Shown here: piece by piece, positions 16,166 through 24,791 of the stretch
Numbering within the stretch: the stretch's first letter is position 1
Layout: each line of letters begins with the position of its first letter
DNA from: Lachnospiraceae bacterium
GTDB taxonomy: Bacteria; Bacillota; Clostridia; Lachnospirales; Lachnospiraceae
NCBI GenBank assembly: GCA_017634975.1
Contig: JAGBMJ010000011.1
Span: forward strand, 16,367-80,366
Direction of reading: 5' to 3'
Length of the DNA stretch: 64,000 nucleotides
Made by a program: the position numbers and the translations under genes
Notes under the pieces: model-generated
Told to the model about the DNA's origin: nothing
Database searches by the model: none
The model's input: only the letters and a program-made list of their open reading frames with translations

Positions 16166-16636
16166 ATGGCAGGCAGAAAGCCGAAGCCTACAGCGGTAAA
16201 GAAGCTGGAAGGCAATCCGGGGAAGAGAAAATTGAATACAAAAGAGCCGATGCCGGGTAAGGGAATGCCCGACTGTCCGAAGTGGCTGCTTCCTGAGGCG
16301 AAGGAAGAATGGAAAAGACTCTGTGACAAGCTCAATCAGATGGGTGTGCTCACGGAGATCGACAGGGCGGCGTTCGCTTCCTACTGCCAGTCTTACGCCA
16401 GATGGAAAGAGGCTCAGGAACATATTGATTCTGAAGGCGCTACTTATGAAACGGAGAACGGAATGCAGAGACCGAATCCGTGGGTTGCTATCTGTAATAC
16501 AGAACAGCGGCTCATGATGCAGGCGGCATCCGAGTTCGGGCTTACGCCTTCAGCCAGATCGAGGATCATGGCAGCATCCGGCGTTGGCAAGGATGATGAA
16601 GATGAGATGGAGGCAATCCTTGGAGGTGAGGCTTAA
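16166..16636 (+). CDS. Terminase small subunit, P27 family
   Basis: The N-terminus MAGRKPKPTAVKKLEGNPGK is the P27-family signature: a basic arm then a helical DNA-binding body (PDCPKWLLPEAKEEWKRLCD). It should bind the packaging site and load the large subunit. A strong AAGGAGGG site precedes the ATG. The stop overlaps the large-subunit start (TAATG), as expected for proteins made in fixed ratio. Confidence 0.95.
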   Translation: MAGRKPKPTAVKKLEGNPGKRKLNTKEPMPGKGMPDCPKWLLPEAKEEWKRLCDKLNQMGVLTEIDRAAFASYCQSYARWKEAQEHIDSEGATYETENGMQRPNPWVAICNTEQRLMMQAASEFGLTPSARSRIMAASGVGKDDEDEMEAILGGEA

Positions 16637-18261
16637 TGGCTGAGAGAAGACCTGCGGGTTATCCGAAGCTGAAGAACTACAAGCCGTCCAGGTTTATGCT
16701 TCCTACATCTCATTATGATAAGGCGAAAGCTGACAGGGCGGTGAAGTTTATTGAAAACCTCTGTCACACAAAAGGCAAATGGGCAGGAAAACGGTTCTGG
16801 CTATTGCCATGGCAGGAACAGCTGATCCGGGATATCTTTGGGATCGTCAAACCTGACGGGAACAGGCAGTTCCGGACAGCATTTGTGGAAATATGCAAAA
16901 AGGTAGGTAAGAGCGAATTGGCAGCAGCTGTCGCTCTTTATCTTTTATATGCAGATAATGAGCCATCCGCAGAGGTCTATGGTGCTGCAGCGGACAGGCA
17001 GCAGGCCAGCATCGTTTTCGATGTGGCAAGGCAGATGGTTGAGATGTCACCGGCTTTGCTCAAACGGTCGAAACTGATGACGGCGACAAAAAGAATAGTG
17101 AACTATGGAAATTCGGGATATTACCAGGTGCTCAGTGCAGAGGTCGGGGGTAAGCATGGATTTTCAGTATCAGGGCTTGTATTTGATGAGATTCATACGC
17201 AGCCGAACAGGCAGTTATACGATGTGCTAACGAAGGGCAGCTCGGATGCTCGTCAAAATCCGTTGCATTTCATTATTACAACTGCCGGAACGGACAGACA
17301 TTCCATTGCTTTCGAGCTGCATACGAAGGCGCTGGATATTCTGGAAGGCAGGCGTGTGGATCCGACTTTTTATCCTGTAGTCTACGGACTGAAGGATGAT
17401 GAGGACTGGGAGGATGAAGCCAACTGGTACAAGGTCAATCCTTCTCTGGGATATACGGTTGATATCGAGAGACTTCGGGATGCATATCGTGAAGCAAAGC
17501 AGAATCCGGCTGATGAAGTTACCTTCAAATGGCTGAGACTGAATATGTGGGTTTCGAGTACCGTGGCATGGATACCGGATGCGATATTCATGAAGGGCAA
17601 TGAAGAAATCGACATGGAAGCTCTCAAAGGGCGTGATTGTTACGCTGGGCTGGATCTTTCCAGTACGGGTGATATCACGGCTCTGGTATTGATGTTTCCG
17701 CCAAGGGATACGGATGAGAAATATATCTTGCTTCCGTTTTTCTGGGTTCCTGAAGAGACAATACCGCAGAGAGTAAAAGCTGCATCTGTTCCTTATGACG
17801 TTTGGGAGCGACAGGGGTATCTGTTATCGACCGAAGGCAACGTGATCCACTACGATTTCATTGAGCATTTCATCAATGAACTGGCTGAAAAGTACCACAT
17901 TTTGGAGATTGCCGTGGACAGATGGAACGCAACACAGATGATCCAGAATCTTGAAGGGGACGGATTCACAATGGTTCCGTTCGGACAGGGCTTTGCAAGC
18001 ATGTCGGGCCCGACAAAGGATTTCTACAGGCTTCTTATGGAAGGACAGATCATTCACGGAGGGCATCCGGTGCTCAGATGGATGGCCGGTAATGTGGTGG
18101 TTGATACAGATCCAGCCGGAAACATTAAGGTAACGAAGGCAAGATCAAAAGAAAAGATTGACGGTATTGTAGCTGCAATCATGGCACTTGACCGGTGCAT
18201 CCGAAATCAGGGTGAACAGCAGGGAAGTGTTTACGATGAGCGTGGCTTGTTGGTTTTCTGA
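16636..18261 (+). CDS. terL: Terminase large subunit
   Basis: The ATPase has Walker A CKKVGKSELAAAVA near residue 86 (a K-K-x-G-K-S variant) and Walker B GLVFDEIH near residue 180. The nuclease domain starts at CYAGLDLSSTGDITAL near residue 337. Further Asp residues lie in IAVDRWN and KIDGIVAAIMALDR. It pumps DNA into the prohead and cuts it at cos together with the HNH protein. Length (541 aa) is normal for the Terminase_1/HK97 gp2 family. Confidence 0.96.
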   Translation: MAERRPAGYPKLKNYKPSRFMLPTSHYDKAKADRAVKFIENLCHTKGKWAGKRFWLLPWQEQLIRDIFGIVKPDGNRQFRTAFVEICKKVGKSELAAAVALYLLYADNEPSAEVYGAAADRQQASIVFDVARQMVEMSPALLKRSKLMTATKRIVNYGNSGYYQVLSAEVGGKHGFSVSGLVFDEIHTQPNRQLYDVLTKGSSDARQNPLHFIITTAGTDRHSIAFELHTKALDILEGRRVDPTFYPVVYGLKDDEDWEDEANWYKVNPSLGYTVDIERLRDAYREAKQNPADEVTFKWLRLNMWVSSTVAWIPDAIFMKGNEEIDMEALKGRDCYAGLDLSSTGDITALVLMFPPRDTDEKYILLPFFWVPEETIPQRVKAASVPYDVWERQGYLLSTEGNVIHYDFIEHFINELAEKYHILEIAVDRWNATQMIQNLEGDGFTMVPFGQGFASMSGPTKDFYRLLMEGQIIHGGHPVLRWMAGNVVVDTDPAGNIKVTKARSKEKIDGIVAAIMALDRCIRNQGEQQGSVYDERGLLVF

Positions 18262-18292
18262 GGAAAAAGAGATGTTGATTTTATCTGTGATT

Positions 18293-18316
18293 GGCTTCCT
18301 TGTGATTAGGGAAGCC
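18293..18316 (+). other. Stem-loop before portal gene
   Basis: GGCTTCC (18,293-18,299) pairs with GGAAGCC (18,310-18,316). There is no T tract after it. It lies 32 bp before the portal start and may shape mRNA processing or stability in the head operon. Confidence 0.5.
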
Positions 18317-18347
18317 TTGAATCAGGCATATGAAGGAGGGACTGGGT

Positions 18348-19688
18348 ATGGGAATACTAAGCGGGTTATTTCGGAGCAGGGATAAGCCCACGGACAGGAC
18401 AGCGGGAAGTGCTTATAGTTTCTTCGTTGGAGGTACGGCTTCCGGAAAGTATGTGACCGAGAGGTCTGCAATGCAGATGACGGCGGTGTACTGCTGTGTG
18501 AGGATCCTGTCAGAAGCGGTGGCAAGCCTGCCATTACAATTCTATAGATATACCGACGATGGCGGTAAGGAAAAAGCGGTGGAACACCCGCTTTATTTTT
18601 TGCTCCATGATGAGCCGAATCCAGAGATGACTTCCTTCATATTCCGGGAGACATTGATGACTCACCTGCTTCTGTGGGGAAATGCGTATTCGCAGATCAT
18701 CCGCAACGGCAAGGGTGAAGTCATAGCTTTGTATCCGCTGATGCCGGATCGGATGAAGGTGGACCGTGATGAGCATGGAAGGCTCTATTACGAATACACC
18801 GTTTACGATTCGGATGATGTGGACGGCAGGAAGGGTACGGATAAGGTTGGAAGGACGGTAAGGCTTCAGCCTCATGATGTATTGCATATTCCGGGGCTTG
18901 GGTTCGATGGGCTGGTTGGTTACAGTCCGATTGCGATGGCGAAGAATGCTATCGGTCTGGCGATTGCCACGGAAGAATACGGCAGCAAGTTCTTTGCGAA
19001 CGGAGCGGCTCCGAGTGGTGTTCTCGAACATCCGGGAACCATAAAGGATCCGAGCAAGGTACGGGAAAGCTGGCAGGCGACTTTCGGCGGTTCCGGCAAT
19101 TCCAATAAGATCGCGGTTCTGGAAGAAGGCATGAAGTACACGCCAATCAGTATCAGTCCGGAGCAGGCTCAGTTTTTGGAGACAAGGAAGTTCCAGATTG
19201 ATGAGATCGCAAGGATCTTCCGTGTGCCGCCTCATATGATCGGTGATCTGGAAAAGAGCAGCTTCAATAACATTGAGCAGCAGAGCTTGGAGTTCGTGAA
19301 GTACACGCTGGATCCCTGGGTGAGCAGATGGGAACAGGCGATGGTTCGTGCTTTGCTTACGCCGGATGAGAAGAAAAGATATTTCTTCAAGTTCAACGTG
19401 GATGGACTTCTGCGTGGTGATTACCAGAGCAGGATGAACGGTTATGCAACGGCAAGGCAGAACGGCTGGATGTCAGCCAATGATATCCGCGAACTGGAGA
19501 ATCTGGACAGAATCCCGGCGGAACAGGGCGGCGATCTGTACCTGATCAATGGAAATATGACGAAGCTGGAGGATGCCGGAATATTTGCGGCAGAGAATAA
19601 CGGAAAGGAGGATGAAGAGTCCGATGAAGAAGTTTTGGAACTGGAAAAGCAGGAAGATCAGAGACCAGGCAGGAGAAGAGGCCTTTGA
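18348..19688 (+). CDS. Phage portal protein, HK97 family
   Basis: ATG 18,348 follows AAGGAGGG (18,333-18,340) at a good distance, unlike the earlier in-frame ATG at 18,330. The protein has the portal features SAMQMTAVYCCVRILSEAVA, ETLMTHLLLWGNAYSQIIR and FRVPPHMIGDLEKSSFNNIE near residue 290, the last being the diagnostic phage_portal segment. It forms the 12-subunit DNA gate of the head. The protease start lies inside its last codons. Confidence 0.96.
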   Translation: MGILSGLFRSRDKPTDRTAGSAYSFFVGGTASGKYVTERSAMQMTAVYCCVRILSEAVASLPLQFYRYTDDGGKEKAVEHPLYFLLHDEPNPEMTSFIFRETLMTHLLLWGNAYSQIIRNGKGEVIALYPLMPDRMKVDRDEHGRLYYEYTVYDSDDVDGRKGTDKVGRTVRLQPHDVLHIPGLGFDGLVGYSPIAMAKNAIGLAIATEEYGSKFFANGAAPSGVLEHPGTIKDPSKVRESWQATFGGSGNSNKIAVLEEGMKYTPISISPEQAQFLETRKFQIDEIARIFRVPPHMIGDLEKSSFNNIEQQSLEFVKYTLDPWVSRWEQAMVRALLTPDEKKRYFFKFNVDGLLRGDYQSRMNGYATARQNGWMSANDIRELENLDRIPAEQGGDLYLINGNMTKLEDAGIFAAENNGKEDEESDEEVLELEKQEDQRPGRRRGL

Positions 19689-20406
19689 GAGAGTGCTTTT
19701 TCTGAATGGAACAATAGCTGAGGAAAGCTGGTTTGACGATGATGTCACACCGGCTCTTTTTAAGCAGGAACTGGATTCGGGTGAAGGCAACATCACAGTT
19801 TGGATCAACAGTCCGGGCGGTGACTGCGTGGCTGCAGCTCAGATCTATAACATGCTGATGGATTATAAGGGCGATGTCACAGTGAAGATCGATGGCATTG
19901 CAGCATCGGCGGCAAGCGTGATCGCAATGGCGGGGACGAGGGTTCTGATGAGCCCTGTTTCCATGATGATGATCCATAATCCGGCCACTATTGCTTTTGG
20001 CGATACGGCGGAGATGCAGAAGGCGATCAATATGCTGGCTGAGGTGAAGGAATCCATCATGAATGCGTATGAGATCAAGACCGGCATGAGCAGGACGAAG
20101 ATCTCACATCTGATGGATGCAGAGACCTGGATGGATGCGCATAAGGCGGTGGAGCTGGGATTCGCAGATGACATTCTGCAGAGGCAGGATGCGGCTGAAG
20201 CGGAAGACCTTGAAGCTCCGGAGGTGTCGATGCTCTATTCCAGGGCGGCGGTGACAAATTCGCTGATGGATAAGATCGCGGCGAAGTGTCATATCAAGGC
20301 GCCGGACGGTTGCACCGGTGCAACGGAAACTGAAAACGTAACGGATAACGGGCGTTCCTGTGATGAGATCAGGGAACGCTTGAATTTTATCAAGAGATTT
20401 ATCTAA
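19624..20406 (+). CDS. Prohead protease, ClpP-like (S14 family)
   Basis: ATG 19,624 is favoured; AAAGGAGG (19,604-19,611) touches an earlier ATG at 19,612. The ClpP fold shows INSPGGDCVAAAQIYNML, the catalytic Ser in GIAASAASVIAMAG, the catalytic His in MMMIHNPATIAFG, and the Asp in HLMDAETWMDAHKAVELG. It should remove the scaffold part of the capsid protein during head maturation. It overlaps the portal gene by 65 bp. The last 60 residues are a linker and helical tail without known role. Confidence 0.93.
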   Translation: MKKFWNWKSRKIRDQAGEEAFERVLFLNGTIAEESWFDDDVTPALFKQELDSGEGNITVWINSPGGDCVAAAQIYNMLMDYKGDVTVKIDGIAASAASVIAMAGTRVLMSPVSMMMIHNPATIAFGDTAEMQKAINMLAEVKESIMNAYEIKTGMSRTKISHLMDAETWMDAHKAVELGFADDILQRQDAAEAEDLEAPEVSMLYSRAAVTNSLMDKIAAKCHIKAPDGCTGATETENVTDNGRSCDEIRERLNFIKRFI

Positions 20407-20419
20407 GGAGGATAAAGCA

Positions 20420-21598
20420 ATGACTATCAATGAAATGATTCAGAAGAGAGCGAAGGTTTGGGAGACCGCGAAGAATTTTGTGGATACCCATGAGAATGAA
20501 AACGGCGTGCTCTCCGCCGAGGACAATGCGACTTACAGTCGTATGGAGCAGGAGATTGAGGATCTTACCAATGCAATCGACCGTCAGCAGAGGGCTGAGG
20601 CGAGAGAAGCTGAGTTTAATAAGCCTGTCAACATGCCTCTTACCGGCAGACCTGTTCAGAAGGAAGAGGATAAGCCGGGACGTGCTTCCAATGCGTACAA
20701 GGAAGACTTCGGTGCTCATCTTCGTGGAAAGAGACTCGTTCACAACGTTCTTTCCGAGGGCGTGCAGGCAGATGGCGGCTATCTTGTACCTACTGAGTTT
20801 GAGCGTCAGATCGTGATGGGACTTGATGAGGCAAACGTGGTCAGAGGACTTGCGAAGGTCATTACCACAAGCGCTGAGAGAAAGATCCCGGTTGCTGCCA
20901 CTCACTCTACTGCGGCGTGGACAGCTGAAAACGGAGCATACACTCCGAGTGATCCTTCGTTTGATCAGAAGACCATTGATGCGTTCAAGCTTACTGATCT
21001 TGTAAAGGTTTCCATCGAACTGCTTCAGGATTCCATGTTCGATCTGGAAAGCTACATTGCAGCTGAGTTTGCAAGGGCATTCGGTATCGCGGAAGAAGAG
21101 GCTTTCTGCGTAGGTACCGGAACCGGTCAGCCTACAGGTATCTTCACTGCGAATGGCGGTGAGGTCGGTGTTACGGCTGCAGGTTCAACTGCGGTTACAG
21201 CGGATGAACTTTTCAGCCTGATTTATACGCTTAAGAGTCCTTATCGCAGAAATGCAAAGTTCCTTATGAATGATGCGACTATCGCTGCAATCCGTAAGCT
21301 TAAGGACGGCAACGGTGTTTATCTCTGGCAGCCTTCTCTTCAGGCAGGTGAGCCGGATAAGCTCATGGGCTATGAACTTTACACCAGTCCTTATGCGCCT
21401 CAGATGGAGGCGGGGGCTTATTCCATCGCATTCGGTGATTTCAAGAATTATTGGATCGCTGATCGTTCCGGAAGAACTGTCCAGAGACTCAACGAGCTTT
21501 ACAGCACCAACGGCCAGGTCGGTTTCGTTGCTACCGAGCGTGTTGACGGCAAGGTCATTCTTCCTGAGGGCATCAAGCTCCTGAAGATGAAGGCGTAA
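20420..21598 (+). CDS. Major capsid protein, HK97 fold
   Basis: Residues 1-100 are a charged helical delta (scaffold) domain (NEMIQKRAKVWETAKNFVD...). The HK97 body follows: GYLVPTEFERQIVMGLDEAN, IPVAATHSTAAWTAENGAYT, LTDLVKVSIELLQDSMFDLE, AFCVGTGTGQPTGIF and the C-terminal FKNYWIADRSGRTVQRLNEL. Cleavage by the upstream protease would occur after the scaffold. A strong AAGGAGG site precedes the ATG, as befits the most abundant product. Confidence 0.96.
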   Translation: MTINEMIQKRAKVWETAKNFVDTHENENGVLSAEDNATYSRMEQEIEDLTNAIDRQQRAEAREAEFNKPVNMPLTGRPVQKEEDKPGRASNAYKEDFGAHLRGKRLVHNVLSEGVQADGGYLVPTEFERQIVMGLDEANVVRGLAKVITTSAERKIPVAATHSTAAWTAENGAYTPSDPSFDQKTIDAFKLTDLVKVSIELLQDSMFDLESYIAAEFARAFGIAEEEAFCVGTGTGQPTGIFTANGGEVGVTAAGSTAVTADELFSLIYTLKSPYRRNAKFLMNDATIAAIRKLKDGNGVYLWQPSLQAGEPDKLMGYELYTSPYAPQMEAGAYSIAFGDFKNYWIADRSGRTVQRLNELYSTNGQVGFVATERVDGKVILPEGIKLLKMKA

Positions 21599-21607
21599 GG
21601 ATAACGG

Positions 21608-21652
21608 ATAACAGGGCTGCTGTATTTTACGATACGGCAGTCCGGATTTTGG
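21608..21652 (+). terminator. Hairpin after capsid gene
   Basis: GGGCTGCTGTAT pairs with ATACGGCAGTCC across a TTTACG loop. A short T-rich stretch (GGATTTTGG) follows. It probably gives partial termination or protects the 3' end of the abundant capsid mRNA. Confidence 0.55.
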
Positions 21653-21661
21653 AGGTGGAAA

Positions 21662-22312
21662 ATGAGCGATTATAACGCAAAGAATTATACCGAGCAGGGC
21701 GGTGAGGTCACTCATATCGGCGGAAAGATCGTCTATGACAACGGCCTGATGCCGAATATGAGCACGGCTGATGTGACAAGTGATACTGTGGCAAAAGTCA
21801 GGACCAGTCTGAATGCACTGATCACGAATCTTAAGAATGCAGGCCTCATGATAGGTGACGCCTTTACGATGCAGTATGCAACGGTGACGGACAGCGTTGC
21901 CGGTCATGCAGACCGTTCCTATAACACCGGAAAGATTTCTGATGTCACGGTGGATAATGACGCGCATACCATTACGATCACTTTGTCTGAGAAGGTGAAA
22001 AACCTGAAGGATTTTGACGGTAAGAACGGCTGGGGCGTTCACAAGTGGCTTGGAGTAGGTCTTGGTGTCGGAATTTCTCCGATCACCGGTCTTTATTACA
22101 ACGGAGCTGCTTTGAGTGCTGAAGATGTTACGGAAGCGACTCAGTGCGGCCTGGATGCCGGGTATTTTGTCCGCTGGGTTGCGGCTGATCTGGTGCTTGC
22201 CGGTAATAACTCCGAGAAGTCGGTTGATAACTTCACATTGTGGGCTGACGGGTATGCTGAGACAACCTATAAGCTTGTGATCGTGGAGCCCGAGGATGAT
22301 TCCGAAGAGTAA
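21662..22312 (+). CDS. Head fibre / head decoration-like protein, 216 aa
   Basis: The N-terminus MSDYNAKNYTEQGGEVTHIG is the signature I know from proteins annotated as phage head fibre protein (PF11133 type), usually encoded right after the capsid gene. The central half is beta-rich (ISDVTVDNDAHTITITLSEK) and the C-terminus is acidic. It likely decorates the capsid surface. The position downstream of the capsid and upstream of the connector genes fits. Confidence 0.75.
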   Translation: MSDYNAKNYTEQGGEVTHIGGKIVYDNGLMPNMSTADVTSDTVAKVRTSLNALITNLKNAGLMIGDAFTMQYATVTDSVAGHADRSYNTGKISDVTVDNDAHTITITLSEKVKNLKDFDGKNGWGVHKWLGVGLGVGISPITGLYYNGAALSAEDVTEATQCGLDAGYFVRWVAADLVLAGNNSEKSVDNFTLWADGYAETTYKLVIVEPEDDSEE

Positions 22313-22321
22313 GAAGTAAGG

Positions 22322-22349
22322 GGCGGCGGAGAAATCTGCCGCCTTTATT
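22322..22349 (+). terminator. GAAA-loop hairpin with TTTATT tail
   Basis: GGCGGCGGA (22,322-22,330), loop GAAA, TCTGCCGCC (22,335-22,343), then TTTATT. It is a stable 9-bp stem closed by a GNRA tetraloop, placed just before the next ribosome binding site. The same design recurs at 24,745. Confidence 0.7.
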
Positions 22350-22364
22350 GTGAGGTGAATGCAG

Positions 22365-22640
22365 ATGACTGTAACTGTGGATGAAATGAAGAATTATCTG
22401 CGTATTGATTACGAGGATGATGATTCCCTGATCGAAAACTTCATAACGGCGGGCAAGAAGCAGTGCATGGATATCCTGCGGACGGATGATGAGGCTGACC
22501 TGGATGAATGTGCCAACGGTAAGATCGCTGTGATGTTCACTGTGGCTTATCTGTATGAGCACAGGGAAGAGGCTGACCATCACGCGATGGATCTGACGCT
22601 GAGGGCTTTGCTGTTCGGCAGCCGGAAGGAGGGATTCTGA
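22365..22640 (+). CDS. Head-tail connector protein (HK97 gp6-like), 91 aa
   Basis: VTVDEMKNYLRIDYEDDDSL is the diagnostic start of phage_gp6/DUF-type connectors; the rest is helical (IENFITAGKKQCMDIL, VMFTVAYLYEHREE). It attaches under the portal. The second of two ATGs (22,365) has better spacing to GAGGTG than 22,359. The stop overlaps the next start (TGATG). Confidence 0.92.
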   Translation: MTVTVDEMKNYLRIDYEDDDSLIENFITAGKKQCMDILRTDDEADLDECANGKIAVMFTVAYLYEHREEADHHAMDLTLRALLFGSRKEGF

Positions 22641-22981
22641 TGAATGTGGCGGCTTTGAGATCCAAGGTGACATTCCAGAAGAATGAGACCGTGACCGACA
22701 AGTACGGCAATCATAAAAATGCCTGGACGGATTATTATTCCTGCTTTGCCACGATCGGCGGAGAAGGGATGGCCAGTTCCAAGGAAGAACAGGTTGCCGG
22801 TACCACGGTTGAAGATTTTTCCATGACTGTTTCGGTTCGGTACTGCGCAAAGACTGCTGCGATCACTTCCACAGGATACAGGGTGATGTTCATGGGTGAG
22901 ATTTATAACATCGAAAACATTGACCATATGAATTTCAGGAAGAAGTCACTCAAATTCACCTGCAGGAAGGAGCGGCGCTGA
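22640..22981 (+). CDS. Phage head closure (head-tail adaptor) protein
   Basis: VAALRSKVTFQKNETVTDKY then KNAWTDYYSCFATIGGE is the standard head-tail adaptor (SPP1 gp16-like, PF05521) pattern. The protein is a small beta barrel of 113 aa that plugs the head after packaging. AAGGAGGGA precedes the start. The gene overlaps both neighbours by one or two bases. Confidence 0.92.
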   Translation: MNVAALRSKVTFQKNETVTDKYGNHKNAWTDYYSCFATIGGEGMASSKEEQVAGTTVEDFSMTVSVRYCAKTAAITSTGYRVMFMGEIYNIENIDHMNFRKKSLKFTCRKERR

Positions 22982-23364
22982 TGGCACAGACGATAAAGAT
23001 CGAGCAGCTGGCGGATACCGTTATGAAGGGCATGGAGGAATATGCAAAGCTTGCGGTGGATGACCTGAAGGCGGATGTCCAAAAGGCCGGTAAGACTGTG
23101 AAGCAGCAGATCGAAAGCACGGCTCCGAAGAAGACCGGGAAGTATTCCAAAAGCTGGGCGATCAAGAAGACCAGGGAGACTTCTGATTCCATCCAGGTCG
23201 TTGTTCATTCCAAGAGGTATCAGCTGACGCATCTTTTGGAGTTTGGCCATGCGAAACGCAGTGGTGGAAGGACAAGGGCTTTTCCACATATTGCCCCGGC
23301 AGAACAGGCTGGCATCGAGCAGCTGACAAGGGATATCGAGAGAGATTTGCAGAAGGGCGGTTAG
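22981..23364 (+). CDS. HK97 gp10-like tail completion protein
   Basis: The N-terminal helix (YAKLAVDDLKADVQKAGKTV) is followed by APKKTGKYSKSWAIKKT and LTHLLEFGHAKRSGGRTRAF. The LLEFGH...R pattern is diagnostic of the HK97 gp10 family. It joins the head to the tail tube. At 127 aa it is full length. Confidence 0.93.
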   Translation: MAQTIKIEQLADTVMKGMEEYAKLAVDDLKADVQKAGKTVKQQIESTAPKKTGKYSKSWAIKKTRETSDSIQVVVHSKRYQLTHLLEFGHAKRSGGRTRAFPHIAPAEQAGIEQLTRDIERDLQKGG

Positions 23365-23366
23365 TG

Positions 23367-23546
23367 ATGATGGAGGTTTTGCTTTTGGGATTCGTTATTG
23401 CTATAGGGATCACCGGGATAGGCGTGTTTATCTATCACGGTACGCGGCGCGGAGAAAAATGCCGTGGTTATCCCTATAACTGTCCGGTCTGCCGTCATGC
23501 TGCAGAGTGCATTATCGAGATCGGGAGGAAGAAGGATGACGCATGA
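23367..23546 (+). CDS. Small membrane protein with Cys-rich tail, 59 aa
   Basis: A hydrophobic helix (VLLLGFVIAIGITGIGVFIY) at residues 3-23 is followed by a cytosolic or lumenal tail with four Cys (CRGYPYNCPVCRHAAEC). That tail could bind zinc. It lies between the connector genes and overlaps the next gene by 11 bp. Its role is not known; it may be a non-structural passenger carried in the head-tail junction module. Confidence 0.65.
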   Translation: MMEVLLLGFVIAIGITGIGVFIYHGTRRGEKCRGYPYNCPVCRHAAECIIEIGRKKDDA

Positions 23547-23853
23547 AGAAGTGATGCAGATGCTGGCTGAGCTGGATATCCCTTTTGCTTATGACCATTT
23601 CGCAGAAGGGGAAAGTCCTGATCCGCCGTTCATCTGCTTTTTATTTCCAGGTTCGGAGAACTTTGCCGCTGACAATGTGGTCTATATGGAGTTTGCCAAC
23701 CTGAGCATTGAACTTTATACCGATGAGAAGAATCCGGAACTGGAAGACAGGGTTGAGGCTGTGCTGAATGCCCATGAGCTGTTCTGGAACAAATCGGAGG
23801 TATGGATCGAATCAGAGAAACTATACGAAGTGCTGTACCAGATGACGGTATAG
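23536..23853 (+). CDS. Tail terminator/minor tail-type protein, 105 aa
   Basis: ATG 23,536 has a purine-rich GGGAGGAAGAAGG site upstream and overlaps the preceding stop. The product (THEEVMQMLAELDIPFAYDH, PPFICFLFPGSENFAADN, ANLSIELYTDEKNPELEDRV) has the alpha-beta layout and length of tail terminator proteins (lambda gpU/HK97 gp-type). It occupies the usual position just before the major tail gene. Assignment rests mainly on position. Confidence 0.75.
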   Translation: MTHEEVMQMLAELDIPFAYDHFAEGESPDPPFICFLFPGSENFAADNVVYMEFANLSIELYTDEKNPELEDRVEAVLNAHELFWNKSEVWIESEKLYEVLYQMTV

Positions 23854-23871
23854 CGGAAAGAGAGGTTAATT

Positions 23872-24732
23872 ATGTCGAGTACAAATAACAAGGTGAAGTT
23901 CGGCCTTAAGAACTGCCATTATGCGAAGGCTACCCTTGATCCGGATACCAATGCCGTGACATTTGGTACGCCTGTCGCGATTCCGGGTGCGGTAAACCTG
24001 TCGCTGGATCCGGAAGGTGATACCGAGCCGTTTTATGCGGATGATATGGTGTATTACACCACAGTTGCCAATAACGGATATTCCGGTGATCTGGAAATGG
24101 CACTGATCCCGGATCACTTCAGGAAAGAAATCCTGAAAGAGACTGAGGATGCCAATGGTGTTATGGTGGAGGATTCCACGGTGGAGCCTGAGCATTTCGC
24201 TCTGCTCTTTGAGTTCTCCGGGGATAAGAAAAAGATCAGGCACTGCATGTATTACTGCACGGCGGCAAGACCGACCATTGAAGGAAAGACCAACGAGGAT
24301 AGTAAGGAAGTGCAGACAGAGACTCTGGAGATCACGGCGACTCCGCTTCCGAACGGGCTTGTGAAGGTTAAGACCGGAGCGAATACCACGGATGCCGTTT
24401 ACAACGGCTGGTATTCCGGCGTTTACCAGACGGAGAGCGCTCAGGTATCGGCGGTGCTTACCGGCATCACGATTGGAAGCCTGGAACTGACTCCGGAGTT
24501 TTCAGCGGATAATACATCTTATACGGCTGAGACTGTGAATGATGAGGATGCGGTATCTGCGACTGCGGCAAGCGGTACAACGGTGACGATTCTGGTAAAC
24601 GGAGCGGCTCATACCAGCGGTCAGGATGCGACCTGGGAGAGCGGAACCAATACCGTGACCGTGATCGCAAGCAAGACCGGGGCAACCAGTACGGCTTATA
24701 CCGTAACGGTGACGAAGAACGGACAGGGTTGA
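23872..24732 (+). CDS. Major tail protein with C-terminal cadherin-like/Ig domain
   Basis: Residues 1-195 form the tail tube protein of the phi13 type (NNKVKFGLKNCHYAKATLDP, NGYSGDLEMALIPDHF, HCMYYCTAARPTIEGKTNED). Residues 200-286 are an added beta-sandwich (LTPEFSADNTSYTAETVNDE, GTNTVTVIASKTGATSTAYT) that matches cadherin-like beta-sandwich/Big domains. Such domains stud the outside of siphovirus tails and may bind carbohydrate weakly. The last 90 codons are GC-richer and could be swapped between phages. Confidence 0.9.
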   Translation: MSSTNNKVKFGLKNCHYAKATLDPDTNAVTFGTPVAIPGAVNLSLDPEGDTEPFYADDMVYYTTVANNGYSGDLEMALIPDHFRKEILKETEDANGVMVEDSTVEPEHFALLFEFSGDKKKIRHCMYYCTAARPTIEGKTNEDSKEVQTETLEITATPLPNGLVKVKTGANTTDAVYNGWYSGVYQTESAQVSAVLTGITIGSLELTPEFSADNTSYTAETVNDEDAVSATAASGTTVTILVNGAAHTSGQDATWESGTNTVTVIASKTGATSTAYTVTVTKNGQG

Positions 24733-24744
24733 TCTTAAGTTCAG

Positions 24745-24770
24745 GGGCAGGGAGAAATCTCTGCCCTTTA
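24745..24770 (+). terminator. GAAA-loop hairpin after major tail gene
   Basis: GGGCAGGGA, loop GAAA, TCTCTGCCC (24,745-24,766), then TTTA. It has the same size and loop as the hairpin at 22,322. It probably lowers read-through or stabilises the abundant tail transcript. Confidence 0.7.
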
Positions 24771-24791
24771 TCGTGATTGGAGGAAAGTGAA

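Noticed and set aside
18355-18365. CTAAGCGGGTT matching part of the 39-bp control element
   Set aside because: It is inside the portal coding sequence, lacks ACCGGAA at the right distance, and matches only 11 bases.
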